Shown: piece after piece, positions 9,732-17,185 of the stretch
How positions within the stretch are numbered: the stretch's first letter is position 1
Layout: each line of letters begins with the position of its first letter
NCBI GenBank assembly: GCA_020444545.1
Contig: JAHLKT010000003.1
Span: 62,001-126,000, forward strand
DNA length: 64,000 bases
Source: Desulfarculaceae bacterium
Lineage (GTDB): Bacteria > Desulfobacterota > Desulfarculia > Desulfarculales > Desulfarculaceae
Direction of reading: 5' to 3'
The notes under the pieces: generated by a model
Told to the model about the DNA's origin: nothing
Seen by the model: only the letters and a program-made list of their open reading frames with translations
The model's database searches: none
Position numbers and translations under genes: made by a program

Positions 9732-10847
9732 TTGCGCTGGTTCCTGCCCATATTCTTCTCGGTCTACACCGGGCTGCACGTAATCTTCTACCGCTGCGCG
9801 CGGCACCTGCTGCCCCCGGGGCGGGGCCCGCGCCTCATCGCCTGGGCCTGGCTGGGCCTGATGATCCTGGGCCCCCTGCTCACCGTACTCTCCTATGCCT
9901 GGGGCTACCCCAAGGCCTCCGGGGTCATCGGCACGGTGGCCTACTGGTGGATGGCCTATCTGCTCATGAGCCTGCTCTGCCTGCTGGGCATGGACCTGCT
10001 CAGGCTCATGGCCTGGCCCTTCTCGCGCGGTCCCTGGGCATGGCGGCGGCCCGTGGCCCTGGCCCTGGGCGCGGCCCTGATCCTCACCGCCTACGGCGGC
10101 TGGTCCGCCACTCAGGTGCGCCTCAAGGAGGTGACGATCGCCACCCCCAAGCTGCCCGCCGAGGTTCCCGCGCTACGCATCGCGCTCACCAGCGACCTGC
10201 ACCTGGGCCTGCCCGGCGGCGAGGCGCGCCTCAAGCGGGCCATCAAGCTCATCCAGGAGGCCAGGCCCGACCTGTGGCTGGACGCGGGCGACATGTGGGA
10301 CCGCCCGCTGCTGGACGCCCGCGAGCTCACCGGGCTTATGGCCAAGGTGCGCCCGCCCCTGGGCAAGTACGCCATCGGCGGCAACCACGAGAACTACGTG
10401 GGCCTGAGCACCTCCATGAGCCTGGACCGGGTGGCGGGCTTCGTGTTCCTGGCCAACCGGGGCCTGGCCGTGGGGCGCGCGCTCAACCTGGCCGGGGTGG
10501 TGGACACCCGCAAGCCCGACCCGGCCCGGGACGCCGCCGCCCTCAAGGGCCTGGACCCCGGCCGCTTCACCCTGTTCCTGCGCCACCGCCCGGACTTTGG
10601 CCCGGCCACGCGCGGCAAAATCGACCTCCAGGTCTCGGGCCACACCCACGGCGGCCAGGTCTGGCCCTTCCACTACCTGGTCAAGAACCTCTACCCCCGC
10701 TTTGCCGGGCTCTATGATCTGGGCCACGGCGCCTGGCAATACACCACCCGGGGCACCGGCCTTTGGGGTCCGCCCATACGCCTTTTCGCCCCGCCCGAGG
10801 TCACGCTGATCACTCTGAAGCGCGTCCCGCCCTCTCCCCCCCGCTGA
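9732..10847 (+). CDS. Membrane-anchored calcineurin-like metallophosphoesterase
   Basis: This 371-residue protein has four N-terminal membrane helices (residues about 1-130) followed by a metallophosphoesterase domain. The motifs appear in order: LTSDLHLG (D and H), DAGDMWDRP, GGNHENY, and SGHTHGGQVWP. This matches the YkuE/YaeI-like group acting on lipid or nucleotide phosphates. The frame starts with TTG at 9732, only three bases after the upstream stop, implying translational coupling; no ATG fits in the N-terminal helix region. Confidence 0.85.
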   Translation: MRWFLPIFFSVYTGLHVIFYRCARHLLPPGRGPRLIAWAWLGLMILGPLLTVLSYAWGYPKASGVIGTVAYWWMAYLLMSLLCLLGMDLLRLMAWPFSRGPWAWRRPVALALGAALILTAYGGWSATQVRLKEVTIATPKLPAEVPALRIALTSDLHLGLPGGEARLKRAIKLIQEARPDLWLDAGDMWDRPLLDARELTGLMAKVRPPLGKYAIGGNHENYVGLSTSMSLDRVAGFVFLANRGLAVGRALNLAGVVDTRKPDPARDAAALKGLDPGRFTLFLRHRPDFGPATRGKIDLQVSGHTHGGQVWPFHYLVKNLYPRFAGLYDLGHGAWQYTTRGTGLWGPPIRLFAPPEVTLITLKRVPPSPPR

Positions 10848-10870
10848 CCCCCGGCCCCTTCCCAAGTCAC

Positions 10871-10897
10871 TTGACAAAACAGTCGCGCGCGTTATAT
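10871..10897 (+). promoter_or_regulatory. Sigma70-type promoter of merR operon
   Basis: TTGACA (10871-10876) is followed, 15 bp later, by TTATAT (10892-10897), or 16 bp later by TATATG. The short spacing is unusual for sigma70 but could be offset by the regulator. It lies directly in front of the palindromic operator and the MerR-type gene. Confidence 0.5.
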
Positions 10898-10910
10898 GAC
10901 GTTTACGTCA
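10897..10910. promoter_or_regulatory. Palindromic MerR-type operator TGACGTTTACGTCA
   Basis: The perfect inverted repeat TGACGT-TT-ACGTCA overlaps the -10 region, and a further ACGTCAT half follows at 10911-10917. The ACGT-spaced dyad resembles operators described for LiuR-type MerR regulators of acyl-CoA catabolism. It is probably the autoregulatory site of the following gene. Confidence 0.6.
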
Positions 10911-10952
10911 ACGTCATAATATGTTCCTTTGTGCCAACCAAGGAGCCCGCCC

Positions 10953-11339
10953 ATGTGGAGCATCGCCGAGCTGGCCGCCGAGCTGGAGATCAGCACCCGC
11001 ACCATCCGCTTTTACGAGGAAAAGGGCCTGATCTCTCCCCAGCGCACCCCGGGCAACCGGCGGGTGTACTCCAAGCGGGACCGGGCTCGGCTCAAGCTGA
11101 TCCTCCGGGGCAAGCGCTTCGGCTACTCCCTGGAGGAGATCGGCGAGATGATCGGCATGGGGGACGTGGACCTGGACGAGGCGGAACAGATCAAGCGCAG
11201 CCTGGCCTACGGCGACAAGAAGCTGGCCGAGATCCACCAGCGCATCGAAGAGCTGAAGATGTTGGCCCGGGACATCGAATCCGTGCGGGACAAGCTGCAA
11301 GACCGGTTGGGACAACTCAAGGAGGGGAAGCAGTCATGA
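10953..11339 (+). CDS. MerR family regulator of acyl-CoA genes
   Basis: This 128-residue protein has an N-terminal MerR winged helix (MWSIAELAAELEISTRTIRF, then YEEKGLISPQRTPGNRRVYS) and a C-terminal dimerisation coiled coil (about residues 75-125). No metal-binding cysteines are present, so it is not a metal sensor. I use the ATG at 10953 with AGGAG at 10941-10945. The stop overlaps the acyl-CoA synthetase start by ATGA. Together with the operator upstream, it probably senses an acyl-CoA and controls its own operon, as LiuR-like proteins do. Confidence 0.88.
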   Translation: MWSIAELAAELEISTRTIRFYEEKGLISPQRTPGNRRVYSKRDRARLKLILRGKRFGYSLEEIGEMIGMGDVDLDEAEQIKRSLAYGDKKLAEIHQRIEELKMLARDIESVRDKLQDRLGQLKEGKQS

Positions 11340-12844
11340 ATTTGGTGGAGATTCTGGAACTCAACGCCCGCAAGTTTGCGGGACGCGACTGCCTGCGCTA
11401 CAACGGCCAAGGCACCACTTTCGCCGAGCTGGAGGCCCTGGCGGGCCAGGCGGCCGGGCTTTTGCAGTCCTGGGGCGTGGCCAAGGGCGACCGCGTGGGC
11501 CTGATGAGCTTCAACACCCCGGCGTTCGTAATCGCCTACTACGGCATCTTGCGCGCCGGGGGCGTGGTGGTGCCCATCAACCACAAGCTGCAGGCGCCCG
11601 AGGTGGACTACATTCTGGGCCACAGCCAGGCCAAGCTGCTCTTGGCCGACGGCGCCCTGGCCCCGGTCCTCGCCAAGCTGGACTCGCCGGTGAAAAAGGC
11701 GGCCCTGGACAGCGACGTGGAGGGCCTGGAGCGCTTCGAGGCCGCCTTGCAGAACGCGCCCGCGCCCCGGGCGGTTCAGATCGCGGACAGCGACCCGGCC
11801 CAGATCCTCTACACCTCGGGCACCACCGGCAAGCCCAAGGGCTGCGTGCACACCCACCAGACGGTGCTCTTCGCGGGCATCACCGGGGCCATGGTGGTCA
11901 AGATGGACTTTAGGGACCGCCTGCTCATGGCCATGCCCATCTGGCACTCCAGCCCGCTGAACAACTGGTTCATGGGAATGCAGTACGTGGGCGGCTGCAC
12001 GGTGCTGATCCGCGAGTATCATCCCCTGCATTTCTTGCAGGCGGTGCAGGATGAGAAATGTACCGTGTATTTCGGCGCGCCCATCAGCTACCTCCTGCCG
12101 ATTCAGATGATCCCCCACTTCGACCAGTTCGACCTGAGCTCCATGCGCTGCTGGATTTACGGCGGCGGCCCCATCTCCGGCGACGTGGTGCTGGACCTCA
12201 TCAAGCGCTACCAGAGCGACCAGTTCTACCAGGTCTACGGCATGACCGAGGCCGGCCCCACCGGCACCACCCTGTTCCCCTGGGAGCAGGTGGAGCGCGC
12301 GGGATCCATCGGGGCCCAGGGCCTGCCCGGCGCGGACGTGAAGGTGATGACCAGCGAGAACGCCCCGGCCCAGCCCGGCGAGGCGGGCGAGATTTGGCTC
12401 AAGGCCCCTTCCATGATGAAGGGCTATCTGGACGACCCTACGGCCACGGCAGAGGCCTTTGAGGACGGCTGGTACAAGACCGGCGACGTGGCCCGGGTGG
12501 ACGAGGCGGGCTACATGTACATCGTGGACCGCTCCAAGGACATGATCGTCACCGGCGGGGAGAACGTGTACTCCAAGGAAGTCGAGGACGCCCTGGCCAC
12601 CCATCCGGCGGTCATGGAAAGCGCGGTGCTGGGCCGCCCGCACCACGAGTGGGGCGAAACGGTGGTGGCCTACGTGGTGCCCAAGGCCGAGGCCGAGCCC
12701 ACCGCCGAGGAGCTGGAGGCTTTCTTGGCCGACAAGCTGGCCCGCTACAAGATTCCCCGCGAGTTCATGATCGTGGCCGAGCTGCCCCACACCCCCACCG
12801 GCAAGGTGATGAAATACAAGCTGCGCCAGCAGATCGGCGCTTAG
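11336..12844 (+). CDS. Acyl-CoA synthetase (AMP-forming)
   Basis: This 502-residue adenylate-forming enzyme has the P-loop YTSGTTGKPKG (about residues 159-169), the core motif YQVYGMTEAG (about 299), the hinge segment DGWYKTGDVARV (about 378) and the A10 lysine in PTGKVMKYKLR near the C-terminus. All catalytic elements are intact, so it should convert a carboxylic acid, ATP and CoA to acyl-CoA. The ATG at 11336 overlaps merR; the longer frame from 10763 is spurious. It lies directly before an acyl-CoA dehydrogenase gene. Confidence 0.92.
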   Translation: MNLVEILELNARKFAGRDCLRYNGQGTTFAELEALAGQAAGLLQSWGVAKGDRVGLMSFNTPAFVIAYYGILRAGGVVVPINHKLQAPEVDYILGHSQAKLLLADGALAPVLAKLDSPVKKAALDSDVEGLERFEAALQNAPAPRAVQIADSDPAQILYTSGTTGKPKGCVHTHQTVLFAGITGAMVVKMDFRDRLLMAMPIWHSSPLNNWFMGMQYVGGCTVLIREYHPLHFLQAVQDEKCTVYFGAPISYLLPIQMIPHFDQFDLSSMRCWIYGGGPISGDVVLDLIKRYQSDQFYQVYGMTEAGPTGTTLFPWEQVERAGSIGAQGLPGADVKVMTSENAPAQPGEAGEIWLKAPSMMKGYLDDPTATAEAFEDGWYKTGDVARVDEAGYMYIVDRSKDMIVTGGENVYSKEVEDALATHPAVMESAVLGRPHHEWGETVVAYVVPKAEAEPTAEELEAFLADKLARYKIPREFMIVAELPHTPTGKVMKYKLRQQIGA

Positions 12845-12853
12845 GAGAGAACC

Positions 12854-14101
12854 ATGTTCGACTTTTTGCTCAACCAGGAGCAAATAAAGCTGCGCGACGA
12901 GGTGCGTGAGCTGGTGTCCTGGGTCCCCCGCGAGATGATCCTGGCCATGGACCGCGACGAGATCACCTTTCCCAAGGAGTTCCTGGCCGAGGCGGGCAAG
13001 CGCAACCTCATGGGCTGCCGCTATCCCAAACAGTGGGGCGGCCGGGGCCTGGACTGGGTGAGCACCTGCATGGTCATGGAAGAGGTGGGCGTGTTGGGCT
13101 ACATCTTCGCCTGCGTGTTCGGGGTGGGGGCAGAGCTGGTCTGCGACGCCATCATCCTGCACGGCAGCGACGAGCAGAAGGAGCGCTACGTCAAGCCGCT
13201 GTTGGCCGGCGAGATGTTCGCGGCCGAGTGCCTCACCGAGCCCCGGGGCGGCTCGGACTTCTTCGGCACCACCACCATTGCCGAGGACAAGGGCGACCAC
13301 TACGTGCTCAACGGCCAGAAGCGCTTCATCGTGGGCGCGGAAGGGGCCGACTACTTTTTGGTCTACGCCCGCACCGACCCGAACCCTAAGGTGGACCCGC
13401 GCAAGGCGCTCACCTGCTTCATCGTGGACCGGGGTCCGGGCGTGGACGTGGCCTATCTCTACGGGCTCATGGGCTGCCGGGGCGGCGGGGCCGGGCGCCT
13501 GGTGTTCAAGGACGTGAAGGTGCCCAAGCAAAACATCGTGGGCAAGGCGGGCGGGGCCTACGCGGTGTTCAACACCATGATGATTCCCGAGCGCCTGGGC
13601 ACCGCCGCCATGACCATCGGCGCGGCCAAGCCCGCCCTGGACGTGGCCACCGGCTACACCACCCGGCGCAAGGCCTTTGGCCAGACCATCAACCAGTTCC
13701 AAGGGGTGAGCTTCCAGGTGGCCGAGGCCGCCACTTTGCTGGACGCGGCGCGGGCCATGGTCTATGCTACCGCCCGAGCGGTGGATGCGGGCACCGACAC
13801 CGCGCTCACCCGCAGGCTGATTAGCCAGACCAAGAAGTTCGTCACCGAGAGTTGCCAAAAGGCGGCCAACCACGCCATGCAGGTAATGGGCGGCATCGGC
13901 TACACCAGCATCTTCCCGGTGGAACGCATCGTGCGCGACCTTCGCCTGGCCTCCATCTGGACCGGCACCAACGAGGTGATGAACCTCATCGCCGGGCACG
14001 AGTGGTACCGCGCCTATCACGACGCCAAGGCGGCCGCGCCGCGCGATTTCGAGGCCGACGCCGAGGCGGCCGGCGAAAACGAGGAGAAGATCTACGAGTA
14101 A
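12854..14101 (+). CDS. Acyl-CoA dehydrogenase family protein
   Basis: This 415-residue flavoprotein has the usual three-domain layout, with ECLTEPRGGSDFFGTTT (about residues 121-137) as the FAD/substrate signature and QVMGGIGYTSIFPVERIVRD near residue 345. At the usual catalytic Glu position (YEGT in medium-chain enzymes) this protein reads IWTGTNEVM, with Thr. The base may therefore lie elsewhere, as in isovaleryl-CoA dehydrogenase. It should oxidise the acyl-CoA made by the preceding synthetase. Confidence 0.88.
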   Translation: MFDFLLNQEQIKLRDEVRELVSWVPREMILAMDRDEITFPKEFLAEAGKRNLMGCRYPKQWGGRGLDWVSTCMVMEEVGVLGYIFACVFGVGAELVCDAIILHGSDEQKERYVKPLLAGEMFAAECLTEPRGGSDFFGTTTIAEDKGDHYVLNGQKRFIVGAEGADYFLVYARTDPNPKVDPRKALTCFIVDRGPGVDVAYLYGLMGCRGGGAGRLVFKDVKVPKQNIVGKAGGAYAVFNTMMIPERLGTAAMTIGAAKPALDVATGYTTRRKAFGQTINQFQGVSFQVAEAATLLDAARAMVYATARAVDAGTDTALTRRLISQTKKFVTESCQKAANHAMQVMGGIGYTSIFPVERIVRDLRLASIWTGTNEVMNLIAGHEWYRAYHDAKAAAPRDFEADAEAAGENEEKIYE

Positions 14102-14646
14102 TGACTCTGTGGGAGACCCTGGCCCTGGCCGTGGCCCTTGGCTGCGACGCCTTTGCCGTGGGGCTGGCCCTGGGGGGGCGCTTCGGCGCCCCTCGCCAGC
14201 TCTTCCGCCTGTCGTTCCACTTCGGCCTGTTCCAGTTCGGCATGCCGCTCATCGGCTGGGCCTTGGGCGCGGGCCTGGCCACGGTCACCGCGCGCTACGC
14301 CCCCTGGCTGGCCGCGGCGGTGCTTCTGTTCATCGGCGGGCGCATGGTCTGGGAGGCGCTTAGGCCCCCCGAGGAACGGGCCGAGGGCCTGGACCCCACC
14401 AAGGGCTGGTCCCTGGTGGCGCTTTCCTTGGCCACCAGCATCGACGCCCTGGGCGTGGGGCTCTCCCTGGGCATGGTGGGGCAGAATGTCCTGGGCGCGG
14501 CGGTGATCATCGGAGTGGTGGCCGCGGTGATGACCCTGGGGGCCATGAAGTTGGCCGGGCTCATGAGCGCCAAGCTGGGCCACCGCATGGGCGTGGTGGG
14601 CGGGGTGATACTCATCGCCATCGCCATCAAGCTGGTGGCCTTCTAG
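14101..14646 (+). CDS. MntP-like (DUF204) manganese efflux protein
   Basis: This 181-residue protein has six membrane helices in two repeats, each with a conserved acidic motif: ALGCDAFAVGLALG (helix 1) and ATSIDALGVGLSLG (helix 4). The paired Asp residues are typical of MntP. It starts at the ATG at 14101, overlapping the upstream TAA by one base; the frame from 13852 is a shadow. Being last in the acyl-CoA operon by overlap, it may be co-transcribed without a functional link. Confidence 0.82.
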   Translation: MTLWETLALAVALGCDAFAVGLALGGRFGAPRQLFRLSFHFGLFQFGMPLIGWALGAGLATVTARYAPWLAAAVLLFIGGRMVWEALRPPEERAEGLDPTKGWSLVALSLATSIDALGVGLSLGMVGQNVLGAAVIIGVVAAVMTLGAMKLAGLMSAKLGHRMGVVGGVILIAIAIKLVAF

Positions 14647-14703
14647 GCGGTTAGCCGGATCGATAGAGGGCCGCATTAATTAGGCCAAATTCCAGTAAAG
14701 TCA

Positions 14704-14914
14704 GTCATGGCGAGGGGCGCCGCCGAAGGCGGTTGTTGAATGAGTATCTTTGGGTGGCCCAGACAGCTTGCTGTCTGGGTCGCCGAGCTCCGGCGAGGCG
14801 ACAAGAGGTTGGGCGAGCGGCCGCGCTGGCATCAAACGGCATCGGCAGCACGACGGCATCCCTTGCAAACAGGGATTGCCGCGTCGCGGCCAGAAGGCCG
14901 CTCCTCGCAATGAC
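14704..14914. repeat. Intergenic repeat bounded by GTCATNGCGAGG inverted repeats
   Basis: This 211-bp block starts with GTCATGGCGAGG (14704-14715) and ends with CCTCGCAATGAC (14903-14914), an inverted pair with one mismatch. Inside are three further hairpins: CCCAGACAGC/GCTGTCTGGG (14758-14779), ATCCC/GGGAT (14858-14875) and GCGGCC/GGCCGC (14886-14901). No real gene is present between 14647 and 15052. The termini resemble the GTCATTGCGAGG-type intergenic repeats common in several bacterial genomes. Confidence 0.75.
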
Positions 14915-14990
14915 AAGCTCTCTCTGTTCTCCTCTCTCCCCTATTCCCGACTTCTCTCTCTCCTCTTTTTTCTCTTTCCTCCGCCCCCAC

Positions 14991-15022
14991 AAAAAAAGGA
15001 GGAGCCCCGAAGGACTCCTCCT
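14991..15022 (-). terminator. Intrinsic terminator of hdr-met operon
   Basis: On the minus strand, the stem AGGAGGAG/CTCCTCCT with a loop of 10 bases is followed by seven T residues (complement of 14991-14997). It lies 30 bp after the metF stop. Confidence 0.85.
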
Positions 15023-15052
15023 CATACAGGCTTTATCTATGCGGCTTGCGGC

Positions 15053-15979
15053 TTAGTCCACCACCGGCCGGGGCAGCAGGCCCGCGCCTTCGATGATCTC
15101 CTTGGCGCGGTGCTCCCACTCGATAGCCATGACGTGCACCCCGGCCACGCCTTCCATTTCCTTGAACTCCTCGATCTGCTCGATGGCCATCTTGATGCCC
15201 TCGGCGGCCTGGTCTTTCTTGTCCACGCCCTTGAGCCGCTTGATGATGTCGGCCGGCACGTCCATGCCCGGCACGAACTTGGCCATGTAGTTGGCCATAC
15301 CCACCGACTTCATGGGGGTCACGCCGGCCAGGATGTAGCACTTCTCGTGCAGGCCCTTGTCCACGGCCCGTTTCATGAACTCGCGGAACTTGTCCATGTT
15401 GTAGATGCACTGGGTCTGCACGAAGTCGGCCCCGGCCGCCACCTTCTTGGCCAGGCGGGTCACGCGGAACTCGAAGGGATCGGCAAAGGGGTTGGAGGCC
15501 GCCCCGATGAATATCTCGGGCGAGCCGTCCAGGTCCTTGTCGTTGAGGAATTTCTTCTCGTCGCGCATCTTGGCGAAGGCGGCCAGAAGCTGCACCGAGT
15601 CCAGGTCGTAGACGTTCTTGGATTCCGGATGCGAGCCGAAGCGCTGATGGTCGCCGGACAGGCACAGGACGTTCTTGATCCCCAGGGCGGTGGCCCCCAG
15701 GATGTCGGCCATCAGGGCCAGGCGGTTGCGGTCGCGGCAGACCATCTGATAGTTGGGCTCCAGGCCCTCGTCGATGAGGATCTTGCAGGCGGCCCAGGAG
15801 GCCATGCGCACCACCGCGGTCTGGTTGTCGGTGATGTTGACCGACTCCACGATGCCCTTGAGGTAGCCGGCCTTGTGGCGCACTTCCTCGGCGTTGTTGC
15901 CCATGGGCGGACCAAGCTCGCCGGTGACCGCGAAATGCCCGGCGGACAGAACTTTCTCCAGATTGCTGCCGGCTTTCAT
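15053..15979 (-). CDS. metF: Methylenetetrahydrofolate reductase
   Basis: This 308-residue TIM-barrel flavoprotein reduces methylene-THF to methyl-THF, or runs in reverse. Family motifs include FAVTGELGPP near the start (the Glu is catalytic), LCLSGDH (about residue 114), FIGAASNPF (about 158) and FVQTQCIYNMDKF (about 188). The ATG at 15979 follows GGAGGA by a normal distance and overlaps metV by ATGA. The next genes upstream are metV, mvhD and hdrA. This is the arrangement of the Hdr-linked MetFV type, so electrons probably come from or go to the Hdr module and not directly to NADH. Confidence 0.92.
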   Translation of the reverse strand: MKAGSNLEKVLSAGHFAVTGELGPPMGNNAEEVRHKAGYLKGIVESVNITDNQTAVVRMASWAACKILIDEGLEPNYQMVCRDRNRLALMADILGATALGIKNVLCLSGDHQRFGSHPESKNVYDLDSVQLLAAFAKMRDEKKFLNDKDLDGSPEIFIGAASNPFADPFEFRVTRLAKKVAAGADFVQTQCIYNMDKFREFMKRAVDKGLHEKCYILAGVTPMKSVGMANYMAKFVPGMDVPADIIKRLKGVDKKDQAAEGIKMAIEQIEEFKEMEGVAGVHVMAIEWEHRAKEIIEGAGLLPRPVVD

Positions 15980-16644
15980 TGCTTCAGATCCTCCCTGACC
16001 CGCTTGCGCGGGCCGCCGTCGCGCGCGGTGAGCCAGTTCTTGTTGGGCCACACCTGCTCCAGCTCATCCAGCCGGCCCATGGCGTCCATCTTCTTGACGA
16101 TCTGGTCCCACACGCAGGGAACCTCGGGGCTGATCTCGCAGTTGCCGCTGGCCGAGCCGCCGCAGGGCCCGTTCATCAGGCTCTTGGAGCACCGGGCGAT
16201 GGGGCAGAGGCCGCCGAAGTTGTGCACCAGGCAGTTGCCGCAGCTTTGGCAACGCTCGGCCCAGACCCCGTGTTCCAGGGCCCCGCCGATGAAAGTGGTG
16301 TTGATGCCCGGGAACACCGGCACCTTGGGATAGCGCTCGGCCATGAACTGGGGCCCCACCCCGCAGGCGATGGAGACGATGGCGTCGTAATCCTCGGCCA
16401 CCTCGGCCAGCTCCTCGATGTACTCGGGGTCGCACTGGCGCTCCAGGGTTTTTTCCTCCACCGTGGGAGGCTGGCCGTTCTTCTTGCGGGCGATGCGCAA
16501 GGCGGTGGCCAGAATGCCCACCTCCTTTTCGCCGCCCACATTGCAGACGGTCACGCACCCCCGGCAGCCCAACACCAGGACCTTGTCGCGGCCCTCGATC
16601 ATGGCCAGAATCTCTTCCAGAGGCTTGCTGTCACCTACGATCAT
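15976..16644 (-). CDS. metV: MetV-type zinc/iron-sulfur subunit of MTHF reductase
   Basis: This 222-residue cysteine-rich protein is of the MetV / methylene-THF reductase C-terminal type. Its N-terminal half has LGCRGCVTVCNVGG (about residues 26-39). Its C-terminal half has CQSCGNCL, then GLCPIARCSKSLMNGPCGG, then CEISPEVPC, giving many cluster or zinc ligands. In Moorella MetV is required for MetF activity. It probably links MetF to the MvhD/HdrA proteins encoded upstream. It is translationally coupled to metF. Confidence 0.9.
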   Translation of the reverse strand: MIVGDSKPLEEILAMIEGRDKVLVLGCRGCVTVCNVGGEKEVGILATALRIARKKNGQPPTVEEKTLERQCDPEYIEELAEVAEDYDAIVSIACGVGPQFMAERYPKVPVFPGINTTFIGGALEHGVWAERCQSCGNCLVHNFGGLCPIARCSKSLMNGPCGGSASGNCEISPEVPCVWDQIVKKMDAMGRLDELEQVWPNKNWLTARDGGPRKRVREDLKQ

Positions 16645-16683
16645 CGTGACTTCCCTTCCTGGTCAACATACCCGCGGGGTCTG

Positions 16684-17115
16684 TCAGGCCGCCTTGGCCG
16701 TATTCAACGGGCTGGGCCCCAGCTCCGCGATGCTCTCGGTGAACTCGTTGGCCACCTGGGCGAAGCGCGGTCCCTCGGCCGAACTCATGTTGAACATCTC
16801 GATCCGCTCGGGCTCAATACCCAGAGCCCCCAGAACCTTTTTGACATACTCCACCTTGCGGCGGGCCTTGAAGTTGCCGGTGAGGAAGTGGCAATCGCCT
16901 TCCATGCAACCGGCCACGTAGACGCCGTCGGCGCCGTCTTCAAAGGCCTTGAGCAGATGCAGGATGTCCACCCGCCCCGAGCAGGGCAGCTGGATGACGC
17001 GCACGTTGGTGGGGTACTGCAATCTCATCGAACCTGCCAGGTCCGCGGCCGAGTAAGCTCAGTACTGGCAGCAGAAGGCTACGATTTTGGGCTCGAAGCT
17101 TGCGCTCAACTTCAT
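16684..17115 (-). CDS. mvhD: MvhD-type hydrogenase iron-sulfur subunit, selenoprotein
   Basis: This is a 143-residue protein if the in-frame TGA at 17059-17061 is read as selenocysteine at residue 19. From the ATG at 17115 it reads KIVAFCCQY-U-AYSAAD, which aligns with the CCxxC motif of MvhD/VhuD. Downstream motifs continue unbroken: LPCSGRVD, AGCMEGDCHF and FNMSSAEGP. MvhD transfers electrons between partner enzymes and HdrA through a [2Fe-2S] cluster. AGGAGG lies directly against the ATG, so TTG at codon 3 is an alternative start. A conventional ORF caller would begin at Met30 (17028) and miss the redox motif. Confidence 0.9.
17030..17044 (-). promoter_or_regulatory. SECIS-like hairpin in mvhD
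   Basis: On the minus strand, 14 bases after the TGA codon, GGACCT pairs with AGGTTC (one G-U) around the loop GGC. A small stem with an apical G about 15-35 nt after UGA fits bacterial selenocysteine insertion elements. This supports recoding at residue 19. Confidence 0.65.
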
Positions 17116-17185
17116 CCTCCTCTTTGGGGCCTCCGCTTGGGGCGGCCGGGGTGGGCTCCGGCGGGCGGCCGGAACCCGCTGAACC

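Noticed and set aside
11207-14020. A 937-codon minus-strand open frame opposite the acyl-CoA genes
   Set aside because: It is rich in His, Gly and Val repeats typical of antisense to GC-rich codons. The + strand genes have intact catalytic motifs.
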